From [Clostridium] innocuum (GTDB taxonomy: Bacteria; Bacillota_I; Bacilli_A; Erysipelotrichales; Erysipelotrichaceae): 64,000 nucleotides of DNA. The stretch is taken from the NCBI GenBank assembly GCA_012317185.1, contig CP048838.1:4526001-4590000 (forward strand), in the 5' to 3' direction. Under the pieces are notes generated by a model. The model did not search any database. It was given only the letters and a program-made list of their open reading frames with translations, and had not been told where the DNA came from. Shown here piece by piece: positions 27,053-35,646 of this stretch (the first letter of the stretch is position 1; every line of letters begins with the position of its first letter). The translations under genes and the position numbers were made by a program.

Positions 27053-27814
27053 ATGAAAAAATTAGCCGCACTGGTATTAAGTTTTGGTATGCTGTTTTCC
27101 ATGGCTGCCTGCTCCGGTTCCAAGGTAAGTGACGACGCACTGGATAAGCTGGAATCCTCGGTAAAGAAATTCAGCGAGGTAAAAAATGCGAATTACTCTG
27201 CAGATATGGATATGACTGTAGATAAGGAAAATGCAAAGATTAAGCTGTATGGTGGTTTTATTTCAGAAACAAAGAAGCCTCTGCAGTTGAGCATGATCAT
27301 GGATATGGAAGCAAGTGGACAGAAGCTGGAGAAATACATGCAGCTGTTTGTTAAGGACGATACCATGTATCTGAACATGTTGGATATGATGAAACAGAAA
27401 ACAAGTCTGAAGGATGCAATGGGTACTGCAAGTATTCCAAATGTAAATTTTGATGCGGATACCTTTAAAATGAACAAGGAAGACATGAAGAAATTCTTGA
27501 AGGAAGCATCTGTAAAGGGAAACGACCTGAAGCTTTCCTTCGATGTTGAAAAGCTGAACGAGGAAACAAAGAAAGAAACAGAGAAAAACAATGTTACGGA
27601 TGCGAATGTAGAATTCAAGAAGCTGGATATGGATGTCACATTGAACAATGACTTCATGGAGAAAGCTGTTATTACCATGGAGATGACAAATACCAAGGGT
27701 GAGACCAAGCAGGAAATGAATGGTACGATATCTCTGACAGTAAAGGATATCAACAAGGTTTCCAGCATTGACTTCCCGGACTTCAAGGATTACAAGGAAG
27801 GCAGCATAGAATAA
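27053..27814 (+). CDS. lipoprotein, first of a tandem pair
   Basis: A 253-residue secreted lipoprotein. The signal peptide MKKLAALVLSFGMLFSMAAC ends in a lipobox with the Cys at residue 20. The mature part is Lys/Asp-rich with alternating beta-type segments and ends with a IDFPDFKDYKEG motif. It resembles the generic LppX/DUF6612-like family of cell-surface lipoproteins; no function can be assigned. The ATG has GGGAGAG 6 bases upstream. The next gene is a clear paralogue. Confidence 0.88.
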   Translation: MKKLAALVLSFGMLFSMAACSGSKVSDDALDKLESSVKKFSEVKNANYSADMDMTVDKENAKIKLYGGFISETKKPLQLSMIMDMEASGQKLEKYMQLFVKDDTMYLNMLDMMKQKTSLKDAMGTASIPNVNFDADTFKMNKEDMKKFLKEASVKGNDLKLSFDVEKLNEETKKETEKNNVTDANVEFKKLDMDVTLNNDFMEKAVITMEMTNTKGETKQEMNGTISLTVKDINKVSSIDFPDFKDYKEGSIE

Positions 27815-27822
27815 CATGTAAC

Positions 27823-27854
27823 GGCCGTTGAACTCTTAGCTTCGCGGCCTTTTT
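27823..27854 (+). terminator. terminator-like hairpin between the lipoprotein genes
   Basis: Stem GGCCG (27823-27827) and CGGCC (27845-27849), followed by TTTTT. The short stem may allow partial read-through into the paralogue. Confidence 0.5.
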
Positions 27855-27880
27855 CTAAATAGAAAAGGGAGATGAGAAAA

Positions 27881-28732
27881 TTGAAAAAAATACTGGCGAT
27901 ACTGACCTGTGCACTGATGGGTTTCACACTTGCAGCATGCAGCAGTAAGAACAAAATAAATGAGGATGCACTGGATGCGTATGCGAAGGCAGCAACAAAC
28001 ATTACAAAGATGAAATCCGCAGCCTATGATATGAAGCTGCTCGTTGATGCAGATGATATGGATATGCATGCCAAGGTTACCATGGACGGAACGTATAATG
28101 CGGAAAAGAAGCTGAAGCTGGCCTTGCATATGGATGCCGCTGTAAATGGAATCGGACTCGATGATCTTGCATCATTTTATATGAAGGATGATGTTGTGTA
28201 TGCAAACATCATGGAGATGGAAAAGGAATACAAGGAATTGGATGATCAGCTGCTGAACAAGCTGAAGCTTGATAAGGAAACCGGTGATCCGAAAAAGAAT
28301 GTTGAAAAGAGCTTTGAAGAAATGACGATGGAGGAAAAGGATGGCAGAAAGGTCATCACGGCTGTCATGAATAAAGACGGTCTGAGTGCCGCAAAGGATT
28401 ATGCTAATAAATCCATTGATGATGATACCTTTAAACTCGGGAATGGCATTAAAGTCACCGGTATACGTGAAGGCTCCTATATTTTCACAGTGAATAAGCA
28501 GAATCAGTTTGAGCGTATAGAAATGAAGGTCGCAGCGTCCTATGAGCTGGACGATGAGGACGAAAAAAAGAAAGCAGTTGATATGACGATCAGCCTCGTA
28601 GTGAATCTGAACGATATCAATCAAGTAAATAAAATTGATTTTCCATCCTTTAAAGACTACAAAAAGGCAGATAGCAGGAAATCGGAAGCAAATGACCTGC
28701 TAAATGAATTAAGTAATGAAAATGCACTTTGA
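27881..28732 (+). CDS. lipoprotein, second of a tandem pair
   Basis: A 283-residue lipoprotein paralogous to its upstream neighbour. Signal peptide MKKILAILTCALMGFTLAAC with lipobox, then a shared NEDALDAYAKAATNITKMK region and the shared ending KIDFPSFKDYKK. The proposed start is TTG at 27881, 9 bases after GGGAG; an ATG at 27872 directly abuts that site and would add three residues. Function unknown; surface location expected. Confidence 0.85.
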   Translation: MKKILAILTCALMGFTLAACSSKNKINEDALDAYAKAATNITKMKSAAYDMKLLVDADDMDMHAKVTMDGTYNAEKKLKLALHMDAAVNGIGLDDLASFYMKDDVVYANIMEMEKEYKELDDQLLNKLKLDKETGDPKKNVEKSFEEMTMEEKDGRKVITAVMNKDGLSAAKDYANKSIDDDTFKLGNGIKVTGIREGSYIFTVNKQNQFERIEMKVAASYELDDEDEKKKAVDMTISLVVNLNDINQVNKIDFPSFKDYKKADSRKSEANDLLNELSNENAL

Positions 28733-28770
28733 TATATTGCATTTTACATTTATTTCTGATATGATGTACA

Positions 28771-28852
28771 GGCTTATAAGGGAGTAGTTAGCTCACATTT
28801 GAGTAGTTAGGTCAACATAATGATTCACAGTGAATCTGGCTTAAGTATTAAA
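28771..28852 (+). promoter_or_regulatory. yybP-ykoY manganese riboswitch aptamer
   Basis: The leader contains AAGGGAGTAGTTAG, a second GAGTAGTTAGGTCAACAT segment and paired TGATTCACAGTGAATC. These match the conserved core of the yybP-ykoY family (GGGGAGUAG, then GUCAACAU). It sits directly upstream of an intrinsic terminator and mntP, the classic arrangement in which Mn2+ binding prevents termination and turns on export. Confidence 0.9.
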
Positions 28853-28856
28853 TAAC

Positions 28857-28896
28857 GAGACTTATGCGTGTGTTTTTCACGTATGAGTCTCTTTTT
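28857..28896 (+). terminator. riboswitch-controlled terminator before mntP
   Basis: Stem GAGACTTATGCGTG (28857-28870) with CACGTATGAGTCTC (28878-28891), two mismatched or wobble positions, then five T. It is the expression platform of the manganese riboswitch. Confidence 0.88.
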
Positions 28897-28915
28897 CATT
28901 CAGGAGGATAAGGGT

Positions 28916-29479
28916 ATGAGTTTATTTTCTATTTTTATGATCGGTATCGGGCTGAGTATGGATGCATTTGCGGTCAGCATCGCAAGAGGTATGACAATGA
29001 AGAAAGAAGATCTTCTGCGTTATGCACTCACGCTGGGTTTTTTCTTTGGTGTTTTCCAGGCTGTTATGCCATTGATCGGCTGGTGGGCAGGAAGCTATTT
29101 TCAGGAGTTCATCGCTTCCATCGACCACTGGATTGCATTTGGTCTGCTGTCCATCATCGGAGGGAACATGATACGGGAGTCTCTTCGTGGAGAAGAAGAG
29201 GCCTGTGAAGATAAATCTCTGACTTTAAAAACCATTCTGATTCTGGCTGTAGCGACCAGCATTGATGCACTTGCTGTCGGTATCAGCTTTGCATTTCTAC
29301 AGGTACATATCTGGACTGCGATTACAGTTATTGGTGTTACAACCTTTGTGCTCAGCTTCATTGCCGTCTATCTTGGAAACCGCCTTGGTGATCTTTTAGA
29401 GAAATATGCCGGCATTCTGGGAGGTATCATTCTGATACTGATTGGTACGAAGATTCTTCTGGAGCATCTGTTTGGGTAG
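28916..29479 (+). CDS. mntP: manganese efflux pump MntP
   Basis: A 187-residue membrane protein with six hydrophobic segments arranged as two repeats. The repeats contain GLSMDAFAVSIARGM and ATSIDALAVGISF, the paired Asp motifs of the MntP (YebN) family. It exports Mn2+. The start follows AGGAGG at 28902-28907. Expression is governed by the upstream riboswitch and terminator. Confidence 0.95.
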   Translation: MSLFSIFMIGIGLSMDAFAVSIARGMTMKKEDLLRYALTLGFFFGVFQAVMPLIGWWAGSYFQEFIASIDHWIAFGLLSIIGGNMIRESLRGEEEACEDKSLTLKTILILAVATSIDALAVGISFAFLQVHIWTAITVIGVTTFVLSFIAVYLGNRLGDLLEKYAGILGGIILILIGTKILLEHLFG

Positions 29480-29550
29480 AAATACCTGTTGATGCTCCCT
29501 TTTCTATGATTTTATGATAAAATTATACGTACATGAATGGAGGAATGTAT

Positions 29551-30816
29551 ATGAAGCAGCCACTGGCTTTTCGGATGCGGCCGCAGCATCTGGATGATAT
29601 CATCGGACAGCAGCACCTGATTGGTGAAGGCAAGGTTCTTCGCAGATGTGTTCTTGAAAAGCGCTTATTCTCCATGATTTTCTATGGACCTCCCGGTACC
29701 GGTAAAACAACACTGGCTATGGTGCTCGCAAACGAGCTGGAGCTTCCGTTTCGCATGTTTAATGCAGTAACCGGAAATAAGAAGGATCTGGAAACCATAT
29801 TTCAGGAGGCAAAGTTTTACGAGGGACTGATCGTGATCATTGATGAGGTGCATCGGTTAAACAAGGATAAGCAGGACCTTCTGCTCCCACATGTGGAAAA
29901 CGGTAATATCACCCTGATCGGCGCAACCACCAGCAATCCGCTGCATGCCATCAATCCCGCCATCCGTTCCCGCTGTCATCTGTTTGAAATCAAGCAGGCG
30001 CAGCAGGAGGATATCGAACAGGCTCTGATGAAAGCCATTCATCATCAGGACGGCCTCAATGACAGTGTTCAGATTGAGGAGGAAGCACTGCATATCATAG
30101 CGCGTCACAGCAATGGAGATATACGATATTCACTCAACATTCTTGAAATCTGTGCACTTGCAAGTGACGGTGTCATCACACAGGAGCTTGTTTCTCAATA
30201 TTCCCAGTTTCCGAATATGAGCATGGACAGCGATGGAGACGGTTATTATGATGTATTAAGCGGATTCCAGAAATCCATTCGGGGAAGTGATGTAGATGCT
30301 GCCCTGTATTATCTGGGTATCATGATCGAGGCGAATGATATGGACAGTATCGAGCGTAGACTGCTCGTTACCGCATATGAAGATATCGGTCTGGGAAATC
30401 CTGCAGCAGTGGCACGGTGTGCAACGGCAATTGATGCCGCAAAACGAGTAGGCTTTCCGGAGGCCCGTATTATCCTGGCCGCAGCCGTGATAGATCTGAC
30501 TCTATCACCAAAGTCAAAGAGTGCAGAGCATGCAATCGATACAGCAATGAGTACACTGCGCCATACCTCCTACAGTGTCCCGGATTATCTTCGATTTACA
30601 CCGGTCAATATGGATGATGATGAAAAATATGATTATGAACGTAGTGATCTATGGAATCGTATCCAGTATCTGCCGGACAGATTGAAAAACAAGCATTTCT
30701 ATGAACCGGAGCTGACATCCTCCTACGAAAAAATACTGGCGCAGAATCTGGAAAAACTGCGCAAGGTACCACGTACGAGCAATCTGAAAGCATTGAAAAA
30801 GCAAAGCAGTCGATAA
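29551..30816 (+). CDS. rarA: replication-associated recombination ATPase RarA (MgsA)
   Basis: A 421-residue AAA+ ATPase. Walker A GPPGTGKTT is near residues 50-58, Walker B is VIIDEVHR near 97-104, sensor 1 is GATTSNP, and the arginine finger lies in AIRSRCHLF. The C-terminal tetramerisation and MgsA domains include RRLLVTAYEDIGLGNP. It acts at stalled replication forks. The start at 29551 has GGAGGA 6 bases upstream; an ATG at 29533 was rejected because the ribosome site would be inside the gene. Confidence 0.95.
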   Translation: MKQPLAFRMRPQHLDDIIGQQHLIGEGKVLRRCVLEKRLFSMIFYGPPGTGKTTLAMVLANELELPFRMFNAVTGNKKDLETIFQEAKFYEGLIVIIDEVHRLNKDKQDLLLPHVENGNITLIGATTSNPLHAINPAIRSRCHLFEIKQAQQEDIEQALMKAIHHQDGLNDSVQIEEEALHIIARHSNGDIRYSLNILEICALASDGVITQELVSQYSQFPNMSMDSDGDGYYDVLSGFQKSIRGSDVDAALYYLGIMIEANDMDSIERRLLVTAYEDIGLGNPAAVARCATAIDAAKRVGFPEARIILAAAVIDLTLSPKSKSAEHAIDTAMSTLRHTSYSVPDYLRFTPVNMDDDEKYDYERSDLWNRIQYLPDRLKNKHFYEPELTSSYEKILAQNLEKLRKVPRTSNLKALKKQSSR

Positions 30817-30975
30817 TGGCAATAGTATTGTTATCCTCACGAAGCTGTTCTGCATAGTTCTTACTTTCTTCTGCAGAATGCAACATCTAATACTTAAAGC
30901 AATCCTCCTGCATTCCCATATGTAATACGCTAGCCAGCTGCCGCAATGAGATCATCAGATTTATATGTCATTTTG

Positions 30976-31001
30976 AAAAAGGGTGAAATTCATCCTTTTT
31001 T
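30976..31001 (+). terminator. terminator of rarA
   Basis: Stem AAAAAGGGTGA (30976-30986) and TCATCCTTTTT (30990-31000) with a 3-base loop and T-run. The rest of the 325-bp gap between the convergent genes is featureless. Confidence 0.75.
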
Positions 31002-31080
31002 GATATCCCATCAGCAAGAAGCAGGCAGCCGCCAATGATTTAAAAGGTAGAGGGCAGGCTGTCAGAATATACTTCAGCAT

Positions 31081-31109
31081 AAAAAAACGATATAATCCCT
31101 GTTATATCG
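31081..31109 (-). terminator. terminator of the GNAT acetyltransferase gene
   Basis: Stem CGATATAA (31088-31095) and TTATATCG (31102-31109); on the minus strand a run of seven T follows. Confidence 0.8.
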
Positions 31110-31141
31110 CAGTACGCATTCTTTCCCTCAATAATCTAATA

Positions 31142-31570
31142 CTAGTCAAAATATTTCAGATAGTGTTTCAGGTCGCTGTGACTCTTGAATCCATGCTGAC
31201 TCAGCAGCTTGAAAAGATTTTTTCTTCTGACATTCGCAGTCATACGAAGACCGCAATATCCGTTTTTTCGTACTCTGGCCTCAAATACATCATAAATCTG
31301 ACGCACCTCTTCATTGTCCGCGTAATCATCACTGACTACCAAAGCCACAATATTGACCAGCTTATCTGAATACAGTGTTTCATAAGGCGATCCGTGAATA
31401 TAACCAACAACTCTGCCTTCATCCTCCGCAACGGTGATAAAGTCACTTCCCGTTTCCAGTATGGAAATGATACGCTCATACACCTTATCCCCATCATAGG
31501 AATACCCCAGCTTTTCATTCAGTGCATGGATGTCCTTATAATCTTCCGGTTTGATTCTTCTAAACTCCAT
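31142..31570 (-). CDS. GNAT-family N-acetyltransferase
   Basis: A 142-residue single-domain acetyltransferase with the GNAT core: N-terminal MEFRRIKPEDYKDIHALNE, central beta strands with VVGYIHGS and an acetyl-CoA-binding region around NIVALVVSDDYADNEEVRQI, and a C-terminal KNGYCGLRMTANVRRKNLFKLLSQHGF. Substrate unknown. The ATG at 31570 follows AAAGGAGCATTGCT. It stands alone. Confidence 0.88.
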   Translation of the reverse strand: MEFRRIKPEDYKDIHALNEKLGYSYDGDKVYERIISILETGSDFITVAEDEGRVVGYIHGSPYETLYSDKLVNIVALVVSDDYADNEEVRQIYDVFEARVRKNGYCGLRMTANVRRKNLFKLLSQHGFKSHSDLKHYLKYFD

Positions 31571-31775
31571 AGCAATGCTCCTTTCCATTTCAGCTTTAGT
31601 CTATCATAGAATTGCCGTGATTGTAACAGTTTCTAATACAATTCTTGCCACATTTCTCACCTTTATACCGCATGTATAAATATTTGTTCTCTGGGGATGC
31701 TGTAAGTGTTGAAGCTGCCGCATGCAGTTTACGATGACAACAGCTACTATATGAAAGAAAGGCAGATGATATGAC

Positions 31776-32861
31776 ATGGTACTTTTAATATTCGCCGCCG
31801 CAGGGATACTTTTACTGTTTTATTTGTTTACAAGAAAAAGCGAACAGCCGGTTCAGAAGGTAAATATTCAGGCAGATATACAGCATGATGAAGAAGCAGA
31901 GATATTTCTGGCCGGCGGTTGCTTCTGGGGTGTACAGAAATTCTTATCCTCCCTTGAAGGCGTCCGCTTCACGGAGTGCGGATATGCGAACGGAACGAGT
32001 GATAATCCAAGCTATGAGGATGTCTGTACAAAGGATACGGGCTTTGCAGAGTGTGTACATGTCCTGTATGATAAAAACGTGCTTACGCTGGAGGAGCTTT
32101 TGAATCAGTTTTACACTATCATCGACCCGGTATCCGTAAATCGTCAGGGAAATGATATCGGCTCTCAGTATCGCACCGGTATTTATTATACCAATCCAAA
32201 GGATGCCGATGTTATACAGCAGTCTTTGGACAAGCTTCAGAAATCCTATGATCAGCCGCTTGCTGTTGAATATCAGTCTCTTGAAAATTTCTATTCCGCA
32301 GAGACCTGTCATCAGGATTATCTGGATAAGCATCCGGATGGTTACTGTCATATACCCGCCTGGAAATTTGAAAGGAAGGAAGCGGCAGAGCCCCACCGTT
32401 TCCCGTTGCCGGAGAAGCAGGAGCTAAAGCAGAGACTGAGTGCAGAGCAATTTGCAGTAACACAGGAAAACGCGACAGAGCGACCTTATCGAAATGCTTA
32501 CTGGGACACCTTTGAAAAAGGAATCTATGTCGATATTGTCAGTGGAGAACCACTATTTCTTTCTACGGATAAGTTTGTTTCCGGTTGCGGATGGCCGAGC
32601 TTTACCAGACCGATTCAGAAAGACCTGATAAAAGAAAAAAGTGATATAAGTGGAGGTATGCGTCGAACAGAGGTACGCAGTGCACATTCCGACGCGCATT
32701 TGGGACATGTGTTTGATGACGGTCCGCAGCATTGCGGTGGGATGCGTTACTGTATCAACAGTGCAGCATTGAAGTTTATTCCCATCTCTGAGATGGAGGA
32801 AAAGGGATATGGTGATTATCTGGCGCTTATACAGCAGGAAAACCAGCAGTCTACTGAATGA
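31776..32861 (+). CDS. msrAB: membrane-anchored methionine sulfoxide reductase MsrA-MsrB fusion
   Basis: A 361-residue fusion. An N-terminal membrane anchor (residues 1-18, VLLIFAAAGILLLFYLF) suggests it faces the cell exterior. MsrA covers about 40-200 with the catalytic GGCFWG (Cys49). MsrB covers about 215-355 with CGWPSF, RSAHSDAHLGHVFDDGP and the catalytic RYCIN. The two domains repair the S and R epimers of methionine sulfoxide. The MsrB domain lacks one of the usual CxxC zinc pairs. The nearest upstream AAGG is 13 bases from the start, a rather wide spacing. Confidence 0.93.
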   Translation: MVLLIFAAAGILLLFYLFTRKSEQPVQKVNIQADIQHDEEAEIFLAGGCFWGVQKFLSSLEGVRFTECGYANGTSDNPSYEDVCTKDTGFAECVHVLYDKNVLTLEELLNQFYTIIDPVSVNRQGNDIGSQYRTGIYYTNPKDADVIQQSLDKLQKSYDQPLAVEYQSLENFYSAETCHQDYLDKHPDGYCHIPAWKFERKEAAEPHRFPLPEKQELKQRLSAEQFAVTQENATERPYRNAYWDTFEKGIYVDIVSGEPLFLSTDKFVSGCGWPSFTRPIQKDLIKEKSDISGGMRRTEVRSAHSDAHLGHVFDDGPQHCGGMRYCINSAALKFIPISEMEEKGYGDYLALIQQENQQSTE

Positions 32862-32925
32862 GGTATGCGTTTTTCGCACGATACAAAAAAGAACAGGAGA
32901 GTATGCTTACGTTCAAAATCGGAAT

Positions 32926-32969
32926 AAGGTAATTCTAGGCTATCAGTCACTATTAGAATTACCTTTTTT
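32926..32969 (+). terminator. terminator of msrAB
   Basis: Stem AAGGTAATTCTA (32926-32937) and TAGAATTACCTT (32954-32965), perfect, with a 16-base loop and T-run. The remaining sequence up to the PTS IID gene (32970-33207) has no supported gene. Confidence 0.88.
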
Positions 32970-33207
32970 ATAATATCCGAGAGTGAATCAGAGCCTGCTT
33001 CATGTTCTTTTTCTAAATGTATGTTCACATACCTGTTCGTTTTTTCGCTGTTTCTTTTCTACAGTGTTGTTCCTTATCCCTTTTCGGTACTCAGGGAAGG
33101 AGTAGTATGGAAGTAAAAGCTCCCTTTACTCGTATAAAAATGAAAAGCTTACATGTATTTATCATGGATGCTTTGTCCAATACCAAGTCTTCAGCAGCAC
33201 CTGTGAT

Positions 33208-34011
33208 TTATATAATACCTGTAAATGCACCAATGAAAGCAAGTATAATATAGATAATAATCAGATGTGTTGCTTTCGCATGTTTCTTTACCATCAAAAT
33301 CCATGTCACAACGAGCAGAAGCAAAGGCAGTACAGATGGGAATACACCATCCAGAAAGCCCTGAACCGTAACATCCTTTACGATTGTAATATTCACGCTT
33401 AATGCCACAAAGCTGGCACCGATCGCACCCGTTACGATCAGACCCAGAATAGAGAACGCCTCCTGAATACGCTTTGCATTTTTACCAAGAAACATATTGA
33501 CGGATTCAATTCCTAATCTGTACCCTCTAAAATATACAATATAAGAGAAAGCAACAATCAGAGGAAACATGGTAAATATGTAAAACAGAGGACCTACGAT
33601 ACTTCCATCAGCTGCAAGAGAGATGCCAATACTCAAGAAAATCGGACACATCAATCCCTGGAAAAAGCTATCTCCAATTCCTGACAGCGGTCCCATAAGA
33701 CCAACCTTCACGCCATTGATCATACCGTCATCAATCTCTGCACCGTTCGCCCGATTTTCTTCAAGAGCTGCGACAATACCGGGTACCACACTGCCTAGAA
33801 TGGGCTCAACATTATAAAATACACTATGACGTTTTAATGCCTTTATCTCTTCTTCCTTATCGTCTCCATACAATTCCTTAATGATTGGCAGCATACTATG
33901 CAGGAAACCAAATGCCTCCATTCGTTCAAAGCCAAGAGATGTAAGATGGAAAAATGACCAGTTTAAATAACTCTTCATCAATGTTGATTTCTTTAATTTC
34001 TTCTGTTCCAT
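33208..34011 (-). CDS. PTS mannose-family EIID
   Basis: A 267-residue membrane subunit with FYNVEPILGSVVPGIVAALEE, LMGPLSGIGDSFF and a C-terminal hydrophobic tail. The start overlaps the IIC stop (TAATG). It is the last gene of a IIB-IIC-IID operon whose IIA is encoded 2.2 kb further upstream as part of a second, co-regulated unit. Confidence 0.94.
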   Translation of the reverse strand: MEQKKLKKSTLMKSYLNWSFFHLTSLGFERMEAFGFLHSMLPIIKELYGDDKEEEIKALKRHSVFYNVEPILGSVVPGIVAALEENRANGAEIDDGMINGVKVGLMGPLSGIGDSFFQGLMCPIFLSIGISLAADGSIVGPLFYIFTMFPLIVAFSYIVYFRGYRLGIESVNMFLGKNAKRIQEAFSILGLIVTGAIGASFVALSVNITIVKDVTVQGFLDGVFPSVLPLLLLVVTWILMVKKHAKATHLIIIYIILAFIGAFTGII

Positions 34012-34814
34012 TAGAATTCAACCTCCATATCGTCTTCCTCCTGATCAGCAGGAGTGCTTCTGCCAAGAAGCTTGTATGCGATTACTGCAAAAATTACAGC
34101 AATTACAGCAACAGCTACCATACTCAGTTCAAAGTAGGTTATGAGAATAAAGCCTGTCAGGAAATATACCCAGTATGTTCCATCCTTAATTAACAAGCTG
34201 GTAATCATCGTGATACCAACAGCTGGTAATACGCCGCCTACAATTTCCAGTGCATGAATGGTCCAAGCCGGTGCAGCATTTGTCAGACTGATTACATAGT
34301 CTGCACCAAAGTACAAAACGAGAAATCCCGGAACAAAACGAAGCAGGAAGGTAGTTAATTGGGCACCAAAGACATGATATTTAATAACACCCTTATAATC
34401 ACCTTTTTCTGCAGCTTTCACAGCCATATTACCCCAGAATACATTGCAGAATTCCATACCATTCCAGATTAGAATACCAACGATTCCTAAGGTTGTGGCA
34501 AGTGCTATAGAAACATTGGCATCTCCACCAGATACTACTCCGAGTGCTACAGCAGGATAAGCAACAACAGCGATATCTGTTTGAATGGAACCACCAACAG
34601 ACATTGTGGCAAGATATACTGTTTGAACAGCTGCTCCCACTGTGACACCTGTTGAAACATCCCCAAGAATAATTCCAACGATCAATCCGGAAGCCAGCGG
34701 CTTACTTAAAACATAATATCCTCCAAAATCCCCCATAAGAACTGGTACACACTCTGCTGCTAAATAGCTGAACAGAGCAATCAGTACTGCCTGTAATATA
34801 CTCACACGACTCAC
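34011..34814 (-). CDS. PTS mannose-family EIIC
   Basis: A 267-residue membrane subunit. NKPLASG-like motif appears as SKPLASGLIVGIILGD (about 37-52), followed by VTVGAAVQTVYLA. GTG starts are possible at 34814 and 34805, both within reach of AGGAGAGGA. The second would give the more typical SILQAVLIALF N-terminus. It overlaps IID by one base and follows IIB by 15 bases. Confidence 0.93.
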   Translation of the reverse strand: MSRVSILQAVLIALFSYLAAECVPVLMGDFGGYYVLSKPLASGLIVGIILGDVSTGVTVGAAVQTVYLATMSVGGSIQTDIAVVAYPAVALGVVSGGDANVSIALATTLGIVGILIWNGMEFCNVFWGNMAVKAAEKGDYKGVIKYHVFGAQLTTFLLRFVPGFLVLYFGADYVISLTNAAPAWTIHALEIVGGVLPAVGITMITSLLIKDGTYWVYFLTGFILITYFELSMVAVAVIAVIFAVIAYKLLGRSTPADQEEDDMEVEF

Positions 34815-34829
34815 TCCTCTCCTATGTTT

Positions 34830-35309
34830 TTATTTATGATGTACGGATTTCCAATCAACTGCCTGTGTAGAAGGAATATTCTGGAATACGATTTCTTTAC
34901 CCTTTTCAGAAAGATATTCGCACGCCTGTATTTCTTCATCATTTAATGCTGTAAATTGAGCAAGAAGGGTTCTGCCTTCTTCCTGTGATACCGGTCCGAG
35001 AGTGATTTTATTACCTACATTTACACCGCCTTTCTCCAGTTTCTCGAACACAATAGGTGATCTGGCTATCAGAATATAATTTCGTTCACTCTCTGATGCC
35101 TGCTTCGCCTTGATCAATGCCTGCTCAACGGTATAAATAAAAACTTTCATTCCCACTGCAGCATTTTTGTAAATCTGACGCATTGTTGGATCATTCGATA
35201 TTTCATCATCCACCAGCAGAATACCGTTGTTCTGGAAAATCTTGCTCCACATGGTAACTGTTTGTCCATGAATTGCCCGATCATCCACTCTTGTAAAAAC
35301 AAATGACAT
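34830..35309 (-). CDS. PTS mannose/sorbose-family EIIB
   Basis: A 159-residue cytosolic phosphotransferase domain. His14 in RVDDRAIHGQ is the phosphorylation site (family pattern RIDDRLIHGQV). NKITLGPVSQEEGRT corresponds to the conserved C-terminal region. The start follows AAAAAGGAGG. It heads the IIB-IIC-IID operon, whose promoter overlaps an operator-like 15-mer. Confidence 0.95.
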   Translation of the reverse strand: MSFVFTRVDDRAIHGQTVTMWSKIFQNNGILLVDDEISNDPTMRQIYKNAAVGMKVFIYTVEQALIKAKQASESERNYILIARSPIVFEKLEKGGVNVGNKITLGPVSQEEGRTLLAQFTALNDEEIQACEYLSEKGKEIVFQNIPSTQAVDWKSVHHK

Positions 35310-35345
35310 ATGTCCAGCCTCCTTTTTGTACTAATCTTAATCAAA

Positions 35346-35380
35346 TTATTACATACAATTATTTTATTGTCTATACAAAA
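35346..35380 (-). promoter_or_regulatory. promoter of the IIBCD operon with GntR operator-like 15-mer (copy 1)
   Basis: ATTGTCTATACAAAA (35366-35380). On the minus strand it supplies a TAGACA -35 (35368-35373) with TAATAA (35346-35351) 16 bases downstream as -10. The identical 15-mer recurs at 38004-38018 and 47365-47379 in the same position relative to its gene. The centre GTCTATAC fits the HutC/GntR-type operator pattern. Confidence 0.68.
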
Positions 35381-35588
35381 ATTAAAATTTATTAAATTTG
35401 TTATGCTATAAAAAAAGGTACTATCAATTTTAAAATTTTTTATTTTGCTGATTTTTAGACATTCTTCTTTATTGTCCTGGAAAGTAAAGAAAATAAAATA
35501 TTATAAAACTAGGTTTTTTCGTAAATCTATAAAGAAAAAGCATACAATTCTCTGCTTTGTACATATAAAAGTAATAAAAATACTCAGG

Positions 35589-35617
35589 TTGACAATAGAA
35601 TCCGAGCATGATAATAA
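35589..35617 (+). promoter_or_regulatory. promoter of the cupin phosphoglucose isomerase gene
   Basis: Perfect -35 TTGACA (35589-35594), 17-base spacer, -10 TAATAA (35612-35617), 29 bases before the start codon. The rest of the 337-bp divergent gap is very AT-rich and contains operator copy 1. Confidence 0.6.
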
Positions 35618-35646
35618 TGAAATTAGAAATGATTGGAGGTCATATT

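Noticed and set aside
27193..27817. Long minus-strand open frames opposite the first lipoprotein gene
   Set aside because: They mirror the codon pattern of the lipoprotein gene and start without ribosome sites.
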